From the NCBI RefSeq assembly GCF_042427585.1, contig NZ_JBHMFC010000008.1, forward strand, positions 1-64,000: DNA of 64,000 nucleotides, written 5' to 3'. This DNA is from Pseudalgibacter ostreae. Its GTDB lineage: Bacteria > Bacteroidota > Bacteroidia > Flavobacteriales > Flavobacteriaceae. Below the pieces are notes generated by a model, which had not been told where the DNA came from, did not search any database, and worked only from the letters and a program-made list of their open reading frames with translations. This document shows, piece after piece, positions 8,888-16,720 of this stretch (the stretch's first letter is position 1; each line of letters opens with the position of its first letter). The position numbers and the translations under genes were made by a program.

Positions 8888-9294
8888 GAGTCTGAATTAA
8901 AAATCAAAGGTCTTTAATTTTTTTGTAATACCGTACACTTAGAATTACTTTTGAGGATTTTTAAAGAATTGATCATTCCATACGCACTTAACAAAGCAAT
9001 AAGTTTGCTGTTTTGCTCCTTATAAAATAGCGAAATTAGGACATAACAGTCTTATAATATTACACATAAATTGGATAGTCCGCACACATAGCATCCTGAA
9101 GCTCTTTATATTTAAAAACTTTAACAGCGCCCCTTTTTAAGGACAAATTCAATAAATACTATAGTAAAAACGGGGTTCTCATAATTATGGTTTTCAAGCT
9201 TGATAGTATAACCTTATAAAAGTGACGTTTCAAACAGCCTTGTACTTTTTAAAAATATCTTTAACAAAACAGTTTTAAATCTAAAAATAGATCA

Positions 9295-9302
9295 TACATT
9301 TG
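9295..9302 (+). promoter_or_regulatory. Promoter -7 box of the cobalamin riboswitch RNA
   Basis: TACATTTG is a perfect match to the Bacteroidota -7 consensus TAnnTTTG and sits just before the riboswitch aptamer, placing the start of transcription near 9308. No clean -33 TTTG is visible. The stretch 8888-9294 between the two divergent operons shows no other gene I can support. Confidence 0.6.
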
Positions 9303-9307
9303 CATCG

Positions 9308-9548
9308 AAATTTGGTTCTATTCAGTTTTTTTTTACTGAAAGATTAAAAGGGAATCAAGTGCGTAGCTTTATGTTTTAAATTTTAAATCATCATCAGGCT
9401 ACAACTCTTGAACTGTTCCCGCAACTGTAAGTTCATGCTGAATTCGTTTTTTCAGCATCTCGTAAAGAGGATGTTATTAACTTCAACACCACTGGCCAAA
9501 CACCGGGAAGGTAAAATAAACATAGAACAAGTCAGGAGACCTGCCATT
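9308..9548 (+). ncRNA. Cobalamin (B12) riboswitch
   Basis: The conserved blocks occur in the right order: TTTGGTTC, then GATTAAAAGGGAATCAAGTG, TGTTCCCGCAACTGTAAG (9415 onward), CCACTGG, CCGGGAAGG and the B12 box AAGTCAGGAGACCTGCC (9529-9545). This aptamer binds adenosyl- or other cobalamins and usually turns B12 uptake genes off when the vitamin is plentiful. Downstream hairpins at 9564-9582 (GGCTTT with AAAGCC) and 9657-9673 (AGGGCA with TGCCCT) are candidates for the expression platform, but neither has a clean U tract. Confidence 0.93.
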
Positions 9549-9592
9549 TTCATCATCTAATACGGCTTTCGGGAGAAAAGCCATCAAGATTT

Positions 9593-9685
9593 ATGAAAAA
9601 AAACAATATTCATCTCGTATTTACAAGCGTTTTCCTAAATGTTGTCACCTATCCAAAGGGCATCAAGTGCCCTATGTTGCTTTAA
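9593..9685 (+). other. Short leader ORF after the riboswitch (30 aa)
   Basis: ATG at 9593 opens 30 codons starting MKKNNIHLVFTSVFLN, which looks like the beginning of an exported-protein signal peptide, and then stops at 9683. The usual occupant of this place in related genomes is a TonB-dependent B12 receptor. This could be the stump of a deleted btuB, or a chance ORF. No further receptor sequence (plug or barrel) is visible before the next gene. Confidence 0.3.
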
Positions 9686-9787
9686 TTTTTAAACCTTAAG
9701 GTTGAGGGGCTACAATTTGTATTACGGAAATTTGTTTTAACACTTCAAAAAAAAAATCAAACATAACCCATTATAAAACTTTTAATT

Positions 9788-10849
9788 ATGAAAATGAATA
9801 AATTTACCTTATTAGCTTTAACCATAGGATTGGTTTTTACGTCTTGTACTAGTGACGACAATCCTGCAGATGAGATTAAAGGAGATTATGAAAATGGAAT
9901 ACTCATTTCACATGAAGGCAGTTTCAATAAACCAAATGCTTCAGTATCGTTTATATCATATGATTATTCTGTTCTAGAAAATACTATTTTTAATAATGTA
10001 AATTCAACATTATTAGGAGATACGGCACAAAGTATAGCGTTTCTAGATAATTTAGCCTATATCGTTGTAAACGGATCACAAAAAATTGAAGTGGTAAACC
10101 GTTATTCTTTTAAATCTATTGCAACTATAAACACCGGCCTAACTAACCCTAGATACATGACATTTGCCAATGGAAAAGGATATGTAACAGACTGGGGACA
10201 TGGAGATGATGCCGATGACGATGTGGTGGCTATTATAAATCTTTCTACAAATACTATAGAAAGCTCCATTACTGTTGGAGAAGGACCAGAACAAATTATA
10301 GCTAAAGACGATAAGTTATATGTTTCTCATAAAGGTGGATGGTCCACAAATAATATAATTTCTGTAATTAATACCACATCAAATGAGGTAGATACTATTG
10401 AGGTTGATGATATTCCTGATAACATGCTATTTAACGACGCTGGCAACTTAGTCGTTTTATGTCAAGGCTCTAACCAATACTGGTTAAGTCCGGTTATTGA
10501 GACGCCTGGTTCCATAATTAAAATTAACACGTCTAACCATTCTATTATTTCAACTTTTAGTTTTGCCGATGGTTTACATCCCGATTTAATGGCTTATAGT
10601 AATGGCAAATTATATTACCAAGTATCTAATGCTATATATAGTATGTCGGATAATTCTACTGCCTTGCCTACAGAAAGCATTATCAATGATTCATTTTATG
10701 GAATGGCCGTTAAAAATAATACACTTTATGGTTTGAAAACGGATTTTAATGCAGAAACTGGTGAGATATCCATTTACGACTTATCAACAAACACATTAAA
10801 AACAACCAAAAACTTAAAGGTAGGAGCTTCTAAAATATATTTCAATTAA
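9788..10849 (+). CDS. BtuG-like surface cobalamin-binding lipoprotein (YncE/DUF5074 beta-propeller)
   Basis: The signal peptide ends in a lipobox (VFTSC, Cys about residue 20) followed by TSDDN, an acidic stretch of the kind that marks surface-exposed lipoproteins in this phylum. The rest is built of beta-propeller blades of YncE type (NRYSFKSIATINTGLTNPRYMTFANGK, VGEGPEQIIAKDDKLYVSH). In Bacteroides, BtuG is such a propeller that caps the B12 receptor and binds the vitamin very tightly. The riboswitch upstream supports that role here. I chose the ATG at 9788; the second Met two codons later is also possible. A strong terminator follows. Confidence 0.82.
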   Translation: MKMNKFTLLALTIGLVFTSCTSDDNPADEIKGDYENGILISHEGSFNKPNASVSFISYDYSVLENTIFNNVNSTLLGDTAQSIAFLDNLAYIVVNGSQKIEVVNRYSFKSIATINTGLTNPRYMTFANGKGYVTDWGHGDDADDDVVAIINLSTNTIESSITVGEGPEQIIAKDDKLYVSHKGGWSTNNIISVINTTSNEVDTIEVDDIPDNMLFNDAGNLVVLCQGSNQYWLSPVIETPGSIIKINTSNHSIISTFSFADGLHPDLMAYSNGKLYYQVSNAIYSMSDNSTALPTESIINDSFYGMAVKNNTLYGLKTDFNAETGEISIYDLSTNTLKTTKNLKVGASKIYFN

Positions 10850-10866
10850 GGCATTTCAAAAAAACT

Positions 10867-10915
10867 TAATTCTATAAAAAAAACCTCTAGATGGAGGTTT
10901 TTTTTTATAGAATTA
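10867..10915 (+). terminator. Long-stem terminator after the BtuG-like gene
   Basis: TAATTCTATA at 10867 pairs with TATAGAATTA ending at 10915. The stem continues through an A/T run into AACCTC paired with GAGGTT around a six-base loop, giving about 21 paired bases with T tracts on both strands. Confidence 0.85.
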
Positions 10916-11208
10916 AATCGCAATACCAAACACCATATTGGTTATTTCCGCAAATAGACGCATCTGTTTTGGGTAAGTTATATTCTCGATACACTTTCTT
11001 ACCAATACTAAACTTAATAACTAGCAAATAAGTTTTTCTTCTTTATATGCTATAAAATCTAGTAATACCAGTCCATAAAAACATATTAGTAAAAGTGTTA
11101 TTTACAGAATTAACATTTAAAATTTTAATAGATTTATAACTTTGCGTAAAAACCATACTTTTATAAAAAAAACCAAGAGAGCAATCCATAACCTATAATA
11201 CTTTTTTT
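10916..11208 (+). promoter_or_regulatory. Intergenic stretch with promoter for the UbiA operon
   Basis: No gene is visible in this 293-base gap. A perfect -7 box TAACTTTG lies at 11137-11144, about 65 bases before the downstream start codon. No convincing -33 element was found. The remainder is AT-rich without hairpins or repeats that I could recognise. Confidence 0.55.
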
Positions 11209-12123
11209 TTGTATCTACTAAACCTTATACGCTGGAAAAACCTTTTAATGATTGCTCTTGTGCAGTTATTAATAAAATATGCCTTACTAGAGCCTTATGG
11301 CGCACAAACGCGTTTAGATGGCCTAGGAATTTCACTTTTAATTTTAGCTTGCATTTGCATTGCCGCAGCAGGAAATATTATCAACGATATCTATGATGTT
11401 GAAACCGATTTTATAAACAAACCTAAAAGATTAATTGTTGGCACATTCATTTCAGAAAAAACAGCTTACAACCTATTTATTGCATTTAATATTATGGGTG
11501 TTGGCATTGGTTTTTACGTATCGCATTTAGTGGATAAAAGTGCTTTCTTTTCTATGTTTGTCATCACTTCTGCCTTACTTTATATCTATGCTTCTTATTT
11601 AAAACGCATACTTTTAATAGGAAATATTGTAATTTCATTATTAGTGGCCTTAAGTATTGTAATGGTTGGTGTTTTTGAGCTACTTCCCGATATAAACCAC
11701 CACAACCAAAACACGCAATTGGCTTTTTTTAAAATCATTTTCAATTATGCTCTATTTGCTTTTATGATAAATATGCTTCGCGAAATTGCCAAAGACCTAG
11801 AAGATATTAATGGCGATTACAAAGCAGGTATGAACACATTGCCCATTGCTATTGGCAGAAAAAGAACGAACCATGTACTTATTGCACTCATGTTCATTTC
11901 TATAATAATCCTTATTTATTATGTAACAGAAGTTTTGTACAAACAGCTTATTCTGGTGGGATATTTTTTAATATTTTGTGTGGGGCCATTACTTTTTATA
12001 CTCCTAAAAACTTTTAATGCCAAAACTAAAAAAGATTATCATAGTATTAGTAACGGTCTTAAAATAATAATGCTTTTCGGAATGTTATCTTTATCCCTTT
12101 ATTTGGTTATCTTAAGAGCCTGA
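11209..12123 (+). CDS. UbiA-family prenyltransferase (GGGP geranylgeranyltransferase-like)
   Basis: A 304-residue membrane protein with about eight helices and both Asp-rich motifs of UbiA enzymes: NDIYDVETDFINKPKR (about residues 60-75) and REIAKDLEDINGDYKAG. These bind the Mg-prenyl diphosphate. Flavobacterial members are often annotated as geranylgeranylglycerol-phosphate transferases, which would make an ether lipid precursor; menaquinone-type substrates are an alternative. The start is unusual: no ATG exists upstream in frame, and the best codon is TTG at 11209, directly after a run of nine T. Maf follows 58 bases downstream. Confidence 0.82.
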   Translation: MYLLNLIRWKNLLMIALVQLLIKYALLEPYGAQTRLDGLGISLLILACICIAAAGNIINDIYDVETDFINKPKRLIVGTFISEKTAYNLFIAFNIMGVGIGFYVSHLVDKSAFFSMFVITSALLYIYASYLKRILLIGNIVISLLVALSIVMVGVFELLPDINHHNQNTQLAFFKIIFNYALFAFMINMLREIAKDLEDINGDYKAGMNTLPIAIGRKRTNHVLIALMFISIIILIYYVTEVLYKQLILVGYFLIFCVGPLLFILLKTFNAKTKKDYHSISNGLKIIMLFGMLSLSLYLVILRA

Positions 12124-12181
12124 AAAGCACGACAAGAAACCGAGGTGCAATAACAAAGAACAGGCAATAAACACTAAGACC

Positions 12182-12775
12182 ATGCTACACGAAAAACTTA
12201 AAAACCATCATATTATTTTAGCATCAGCCTCTCCCAGAAGACAGGCTTTTTTTAAAGAATTAGGTCTAGATTTTGAAATTCAGCTAAAACCTGTTAAAGA
12301 AGAATACCCTCCACGTCTCACACATTTCGAAATTAGTGATTATTTAGCACAATTAAAGGCACTGCCTTTTAAAGCGGCATTAAAACCGAAAGATATTTTA
12401 ATAACAAGCGACACCATCGTATGGCACAACCATACCGCTTTAGGCAAACCGAGAGATGCCAATGAAGCTTTTCAAATTTTAAAATCTTTGAGCAATACTA
12501 CGCACGACGTGATTACTTCTGTTTGCTTTACCAGCCTCAATTATGAAAAGACCTTACATAATATTACAACTGTTACCTTTAAAGCACTTACAGATAACGA
12601 AATCCACTATTATATAAATACCGCTAAGCCTTTTGATAAAGCGGGTGCTTATGGCATACAGGAATGGATTGGGCAAATTGGAGTTACCAAAATAGAAGGC
12701 TCGTATTTTAATGTAATGGGACTGCCCACACATCTTGTTTACAAAACGTTAAATGATATGGCAAATGTTTTATAA
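12182..12775 (+). CDS. maf: Maf-family nucleoside triphosphate pyrophosphatase
   Basis: A 197-residue protein with the Maf signature ILASASPRRQAFFKELGL at the N-terminus, SDTIVWHNHTALGKPRD in the middle and FDKAGAYGIQEWIG near the C-terminus. Maf proteins hydrolyse non-canonical or modified nucleotides (dTTP/UTP type) to monophosphates and have been linked to septum formation. Length is normal. It lies in a same-strand run with UbiA and a lipoprotein, 17 bases before the latter. Confidence 0.94.
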   Translation: MLHEKLKNHHIILASASPRRQAFFKELGLDFEIQLKPVKEEYPPRLTHFEISDYLAQLKALPFKAALKPKDILITSDTIVWHNHTALGKPRDANEAFQILKSLSNTTHDVITSVCFTSLNYEKTLHNITTVTFKALTDNEIHYYINTAKPFDKAGAYGIQEWIGQIGVTKIEGSYFNVMGLPTHLVYKTLNDMANVL

Positions 12776-12792
12776 AATTGTAACTTTAGGCT

Positions 12793-13752
12793 ATGGATAT
12801 CCTCTACACTTTTAAAAAAAACATCAAAACAAAGCTTATGCTTTGGGCCATTCTTGGGTTTTCGTTCTTTATAGTGTCTTGTAATAACGATGTCAAACCA
12901 AAAGAAGTAGCCCCTAATTCCCAAATGCATAATACTACCAAAAACATTGATCTGCAGCAGCTTTCGCAAGCCTTTAAAACATATTGGTACGCCGGCGAGG
13001 CCGAAATATCATCTTACACTTTAGAGCAAGCCCGTTATGGTGAAATAAGAAACGGTAAAGCTGTTTTAATTTATGTTACCGAAGATTTTCTTCCCGATGC
13101 CCAAGTTAAAGCTGATACTAAAAAAGCCCATACGGTGTCTGTTTTAAAACTGAATGCGACTAAAAACTTCAATACGGGCATTTATCCCTATAGCATTATG
13201 CAGAGTACCTTTTTCCCTGTATCAAACCAGCAACACGCTATAAAAGTATCCAGTTCTATTCAAGAATGGTGTGGCCATGTGTATGTTCAACTTAACAATA
13301 AAGAAGATTTTGAAATCACCTCACACTCCTACTTTGAAGGGGAAGGCGACGAGAATTTTAAACTCGATAAAGCTATTTTAGAAAACGAATTATGGACCCA
13401 ATTGCGCATAGATCCCAAAACATTGCCAACAGGTCTAATAGAACTTGTTCCGGCTTTAGAATACACACGCTTGCATCATGTCCCTATAAAAGCATTTAAA
13501 GCACACGCAACATTAAAAAATGGTGTTTATTCTATCTCGTATCCAGAATTAGACAGAACACTTAGCATTCATTTTAACCCTAAATTCCCTTACCATATTT
13601 TAAGTTGGGAAGAAAGCTTTAAAAGCGGTTTTGGTAAAGATACAAAAATACTCACCACAAAAGCTACAAGGCTAAACACCATAAAATCTGCCTATTGGGG
13701 TAAAAAAAGCAACAAGGACGAAACATTAAGAGAATCGCTTGAATTAAATTAA
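12793..13752 (+). CDS. Uncharacterised lipoprotein next to maf
   Basis: I do not recognise a named domain. The first 30 residues form a signal peptide with a basic n-region (KKNIKTK) and a lipobox ending FIVSC, so it is a lipoprotein. The body (about 290 residues) is probably beta-rich. It includes SSIQEWCGHVYVQLN, a distinctive Trp-Cys-Gly-His segment, and an E-G-E-G-D run. The start at 12793 keeps the basic n-region; the ATG at 12838 would lose it. It is probably co-transcribed with maf. Confidence 0.75.
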   Translation: MDILYTFKKNIKTKLMLWAILGFSFFIVSCNNDVKPKEVAPNSQMHNTTKNIDLQQLSQAFKTYWYAGEAEISSYTLEQARYGEIRNGKAVLIYVTEDFLPDAQVKADTKKAHTVSVLKLNATKNFNTGIYPYSIMQSTFFPVSNQQHAIKVSSSIQEWCGHVYVQLNNKEDFEITSHSYFEGEGDENFKLDKAILENELWTQLRIDPKTLPTGLIELVPALEYTRLHHVPIKAFKAHATLKNGVYSISYPELDRTLSIHFNPKFPYHILSWEESFKSGFGKDTKILTTKATRLNTIKSAYWGKKSNKDETLRESLELN

Positions 13753-13772
13753 AAGCATGTCATTTTGTAACG

Positions 13773-13780
13773 TATCTTTG
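13773..13780 (+). promoter_or_regulatory. Promoter -7 box before the MscS gene
   Basis: TATCTTTG matches the TAnnTTTG consensus exactly. It lies inside the first codons of the longest possible frame (ATG 13757), which argues for translation starting at the downstream ATG at 13802. Confidence 0.5.
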
Positions 13781-13801
13781 CAGGATATTAAATTTCAGTT
13801 T

Positions 13802-14341
13802 ATGTTATTCCAATTTTTCAAATCCTTCGAAAGTGAATTTATAGCCACTGCTATTTTAATAGTTTCGATGCTTATTATACGATTTGTCACCAATTTTACC
13901 ATCACGAAAGTAGCTAGGCAACGAGATATTAATGAAGCCAGAACCCGTCTTATCCGAAGATATGTTACGGTTACCTTATTTATAATTGCCCTGCTTATTG
14001 AAGCCTTTGTTTTTGGTGCAGAAATGAAAGAAGTGGCCGTTTTATTCTCCTCTATTTTTGCCATTATCGGTATTGGTCTTTTTGCTATCTGGTCCATTTT
14101 AAGCAATATCACTTCGGGTATCATTATGTTTTTTAATTTCCCTTATAAAGTAGGCGACAAAATTGAAATTCATGATAAAGATTTCCCTATCCGTGGTATA
14201 ATTGAAGATATTAGGGCCTTTCAGCTTCATTTACGTTTAGATAATGGCGATTTGGTTACCTACCCCAATAATTTAATGTTACAGAAAGCCGTAACGCTTG
14301 TGGAAAAAGACGCTATTGAATATGAAGCCGATTATGAATAA
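13802..14341 (+). CDS. Small MscS-type mechanosensitive channel
   Basis: About 179 residues from the ATG at 13802 (194 if ATG 13757 is used; a promoter-like box within that extension makes it less likely). Two or three membrane helices are followed by the MscS beta-domain, recognisable by ITSGIIMFFNFPYKVGDKIEI and ITYPNN-like VTYPNNLML. These channels open under membrane tension. It is much shorter than E. coli MscS (286 residues) and lacks the large C-terminal cage domain. CorA follows 32 bases later. Confidence 0.86.
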   Translation: MLFQFFKSFESEFIATAILIVSMLIIRFVTNFTITKVARQRDINEARTRLIRRYVTVTLFIIALLIEAFVFGAEMKEVAVLFSSIFAIIGIGLFAIWSILSNITSGIIMFFNFPYKVGDKIEIHDKDFPIRGIIEDIRAFQLHLRLDNGDLVTYPNNLMLQKAVTLVEKDAIEYEADYE

Positions 14342-14373
14342 AACCCTATATTTATAACAAGTAAGTTATAAGC

Positions 14374-15453
14374 ATGGCCAAGAGCAAGAAAAAAACCAGA
14401 ACCACCAAATACAAGAAAAAACTAGGTGCAGCACCAGGATCTATAATTTATACGGGCGATAAGCAATCCCAAAAATTGTTTATAGAGTCTTTCGATTATA
14501 ACACGGTGTCTTTTGAAGAAAAACAATTTCAAAACATTCAAGATACCTTTCAGTATAAATCCACAGACTCAATAACGTGGATTAATGTTAATGGCCTTAA
14601 CCATGTAGAGGCTATTGAGACTATAGGTACCCATTACAACCTCCATCCACTAACCCTTGAAGACATTGTAAACACCTCTCAACGAGCAAAACTTGAGGAG
14701 TATGACGATTATATATTTGTAGTTCTAAAAATGCTCTATTACGATGCAGACGAAACCATTATATCCGAACAAGTAAGTTTTGTGGTGGGCGAAAATTACG
14801 TTATCACTTTTCAAGAATCCGATGGCGATGTTTTCGACGGTGTAAGAGAACGGATTCGCCATGGCAAAGGACGCATAAGAACCATGGGCGCCGACTATTT
14901 ACTTTACGCTCTTATAGATGCTGTTACCGATAATTATTTTATAATTATTGAAACCATGGGCAATAAAATTGAAGATCTGGAAGACAACCTCTTTAATGGC
15001 ATTTCCAAAGATCAAATCAGTATCGAAATCCAAAACCTTAAACGGGAAGTTTTAAAAGTAAGACGCAATATTTTCCCCTTAAGAGAGATTATCAATAAAA
15101 TTGAGAAAAATGACACCCCGCTAATAAAAGAAAAAACACTTCACTATTTTAGGGATATTTACGACCATACCGTACAAATTTCTGAAAATTTGGAAATATA
15201 CCGTGAAATGATTTGGGGCCTTATGGATATGTACATGACCTCCATTAGCAATAAAATGAACGAGATCATGAAAGTACTCACCATCATGTCCACCATATTT
15301 ATACCCTTAACGTTTATTGCCGGTATTTACGGTATGAATTTCGATAACATGCCCGAACTCCATTATAAATATTCTTATTTTATACTTTGGGGCCTAATGA
15401 TTTTGCTTTTTATAGGCATGCTTATTTACTTTAAACGAAAAAAGTGGCTTTAA
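14374..15453 (+). CDS. corA: Magnesium/cobalt transporter CorA
   Basis: A 359-residue protein. The cytoplasmic domain includes LHPLTLEDIVNTSQRAKLEEYDDYIFVVLKML. Two C-terminal helices carry the pore signature YGMNFDNMPEL, the universally conserved GMN loop followed by MPEL. CorA is a homopentameric Mg2+ uptake channel. The N-terminal 25 residues are strongly basic (KSKKKTRTTKYKKK). It is the last gene of the run that started at UbiA. Confidence 0.95.
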   Translation: MAKSKKKTRTTKYKKKLGAAPGSIIYTGDKQSQKLFIESFDYNTVSFEEKQFQNIQDTFQYKSTDSITWINVNGLNHVEAIETIGTHYNLHPLTLEDIVNTSQRAKLEEYDDYIFVVLKMLYYDADETIISEQVSFVVGENYVITFQESDGDVFDGVRERIRHGKGRIRTMGADYLLYALIDAVTDNYFIIIETMGNKIEDLEDNLFNGISKDQISIEIQNLKREVLKVRRNIFPLREIINKIEKNDTPLIKEKTLHYFRDIYDHTVQISENLEIYREMIWGLMDMYMTSISNKMNEIMKVLTIMSTIFIPLTFIAGIYGMNFDNMPELHYKYSYFILWGLMILLFIGMLIYFKRKKWL

Positions 15454-15462
15454 TACAGGTAT

Positions 15463-15574
15463 TGGGGCGTTACCCCTGCCCTTCGGCTTCGCCAAGGTCA
15501 TGCGTCGGGCTTTCACTACTCGCTTCCTCCTAACGTCGGCGAGCTCAAACACACCGTTCAATCCCTAACGCAGA
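15463..15574. repeat. GC-rich dispersed-repeat-like element
   Basis: This stretch is clearly richer in G+C than its surroundings and contains small hairpins (GGGGCGTTACCCC; GGCTTCGCC) followed by GTCGGGCTTTCACTACTCGC and AATCCCTAACGC. I recall similar GGGCGTTACCC...GTCGGGCTTTC elements between genes of many flavobacteria, where they appear to be short non-coding dispersed repeats. Only one copy is in the window, so the repeat nature is not proven here. Confidence 0.55.
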
Positions 15575-15620
15575 TTGAGAATTCTGGACAAATTTCCATA
15601 AAACAAAACCTTCGATACAC

Positions 15621-16535
15621 ATGACACTTCATATAAAAAAAATCGCAAAACTCACAGGCCATAGCGGCGCCATATACGCTTTAGATACCAGCACTGCTAA
15701 TCATCTTATTTTATCTGGTAGTGGCGATAAGACAATAGCAAAATGGAATTTAAAAACACTACAACCCGAAAAACTTGTCGCTAGTTTTCCTGCCGTTTTA
15801 TATGCTATTTGCCATATTCCAGAAAAACAATTATTACTGGCAGGAACTTCAACTGGTCAAGTTCACATCTTCGATTTAGAAAAAAACGAAAATATAGAAA
15901 TTCTAAAAAACCATACTTCCGAAATTTTTGATATTAAATATTCTATTGAAACCAATTGCATTTATACGGCAGGTGGAGACGGTTATTTCGCTGTTTATTC
16001 ACTTGACACCTTAGCTTTAATTACGATGAAGAAACTATGTGACGAAAAAGTGCGCCATATGGATTTTAATGATACGACCTCTGAAATTGCTGTTGCTTCA
16101 GGAGATGGCTACATCCGTATTTTTGATCTAAAAACATTCTTGGAAAAAAGGATTTTCATCGCACATGAACTCTCGGCAAACGTGGCCCGTTACAGTCCTG
16201 ATGGCAAATCCCTTTTAACAGGAGGCCGAGATGGCCATTTGAACATATGGAGGGTTGGAGATTACGACATGATAACATCCATTTCTGCTCACGAATGGGC
16301 AATTTATGATATTGTATTTAACCCAAGTGCCCATTTATTTGCAACGGCCAGTCGAGATAAAACGATAAAACTATGGGATTCGAGAACATTTGAGCTATTA
16401 GAAATCATTAATAAAGAAAAATATGATGGCCATCTAAATTCGGTAAATAAATTAATTTGGAGTTCCTATAATGATTATTTGATTTCTGCAGGAGATGACA
16501 GAACCATTATAGTATGGGAGATTAAGTCGCTCTAA
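15621..16535 (+). CDS. WD40 beta-propeller protein
   Basis: A 304-residue protein with seven WD40-type repeats, each with a GH/GD turn and a terminal WD-like pair: LSGSGDKTIAKWNL, TAGGDGYFAVYSL, VASGDGYIRIFDL, LTGGRDGHLNIWRV, ATASRDKTIKLWDS, ISAGDDRTIIVWEI. No signal peptide is evident, so it is cytoplasmic and likely acts as a protein scaffold. The partner is unknown. Confidence 0.9.
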   Translation: MTLHIKKIAKLTGHSGAIYALDTSTANHLILSGSGDKTIAKWNLKTLQPEKLVASFPAVLYAICHIPEKQLLLAGTSTGQVHIFDLEKNENIEILKNHTSEIFDIKYSIETNCIYTAGGDGYFAVYSLDTLALITMKKLCDEKVRHMDFNDTTSEIAVASGDGYIRIFDLKTFLEKRIFIAHELSANVARYSPDGKSLLTGGRDGHLNIWRVGDYDMITSISAHEWAIYDIVFNPSAHLFATASRDKTIKLWDSRTFELLEIINKEKYDGHLNSVNKLIWSSYNDYLISAGDDRTIIVWEIKSL

Positions 16536-16686
16536 ATCTTTAACAAATTACGGGTCACAGCATAGGGAATAAAATCTACGGCATTTCACAAAAACAACTA
16601 GAAACGGAACATTAAGCTCTATTCCTATTTGTTAATAACTAATACTAAATTATACGTTCTAAATTCTATATTCATAATGTAATTTT

Positions 16687-16694
16687 TAACTTTG
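16687..16694 (+). promoter_or_regulatory. Promoter -7 box of dnaX
   Basis: TAACTTTG, an exact TAnnTTTG match, lies 26 bases before the TTG start codon of dnaX. The rest of the gap 16536-16720 shows no gene or hairpin. Confidence 0.55.
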
Positions 16695-16720
16695 TTACTT
16701 ATTCAATAATTAGGTAGAAT

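Noticed and set aside
13757..13801. Longer N-terminus for the MscS gene.
   Set aside because: A perfect TAnnTTTG promoter box lies within it and the residues do not look like a membrane-protein start.
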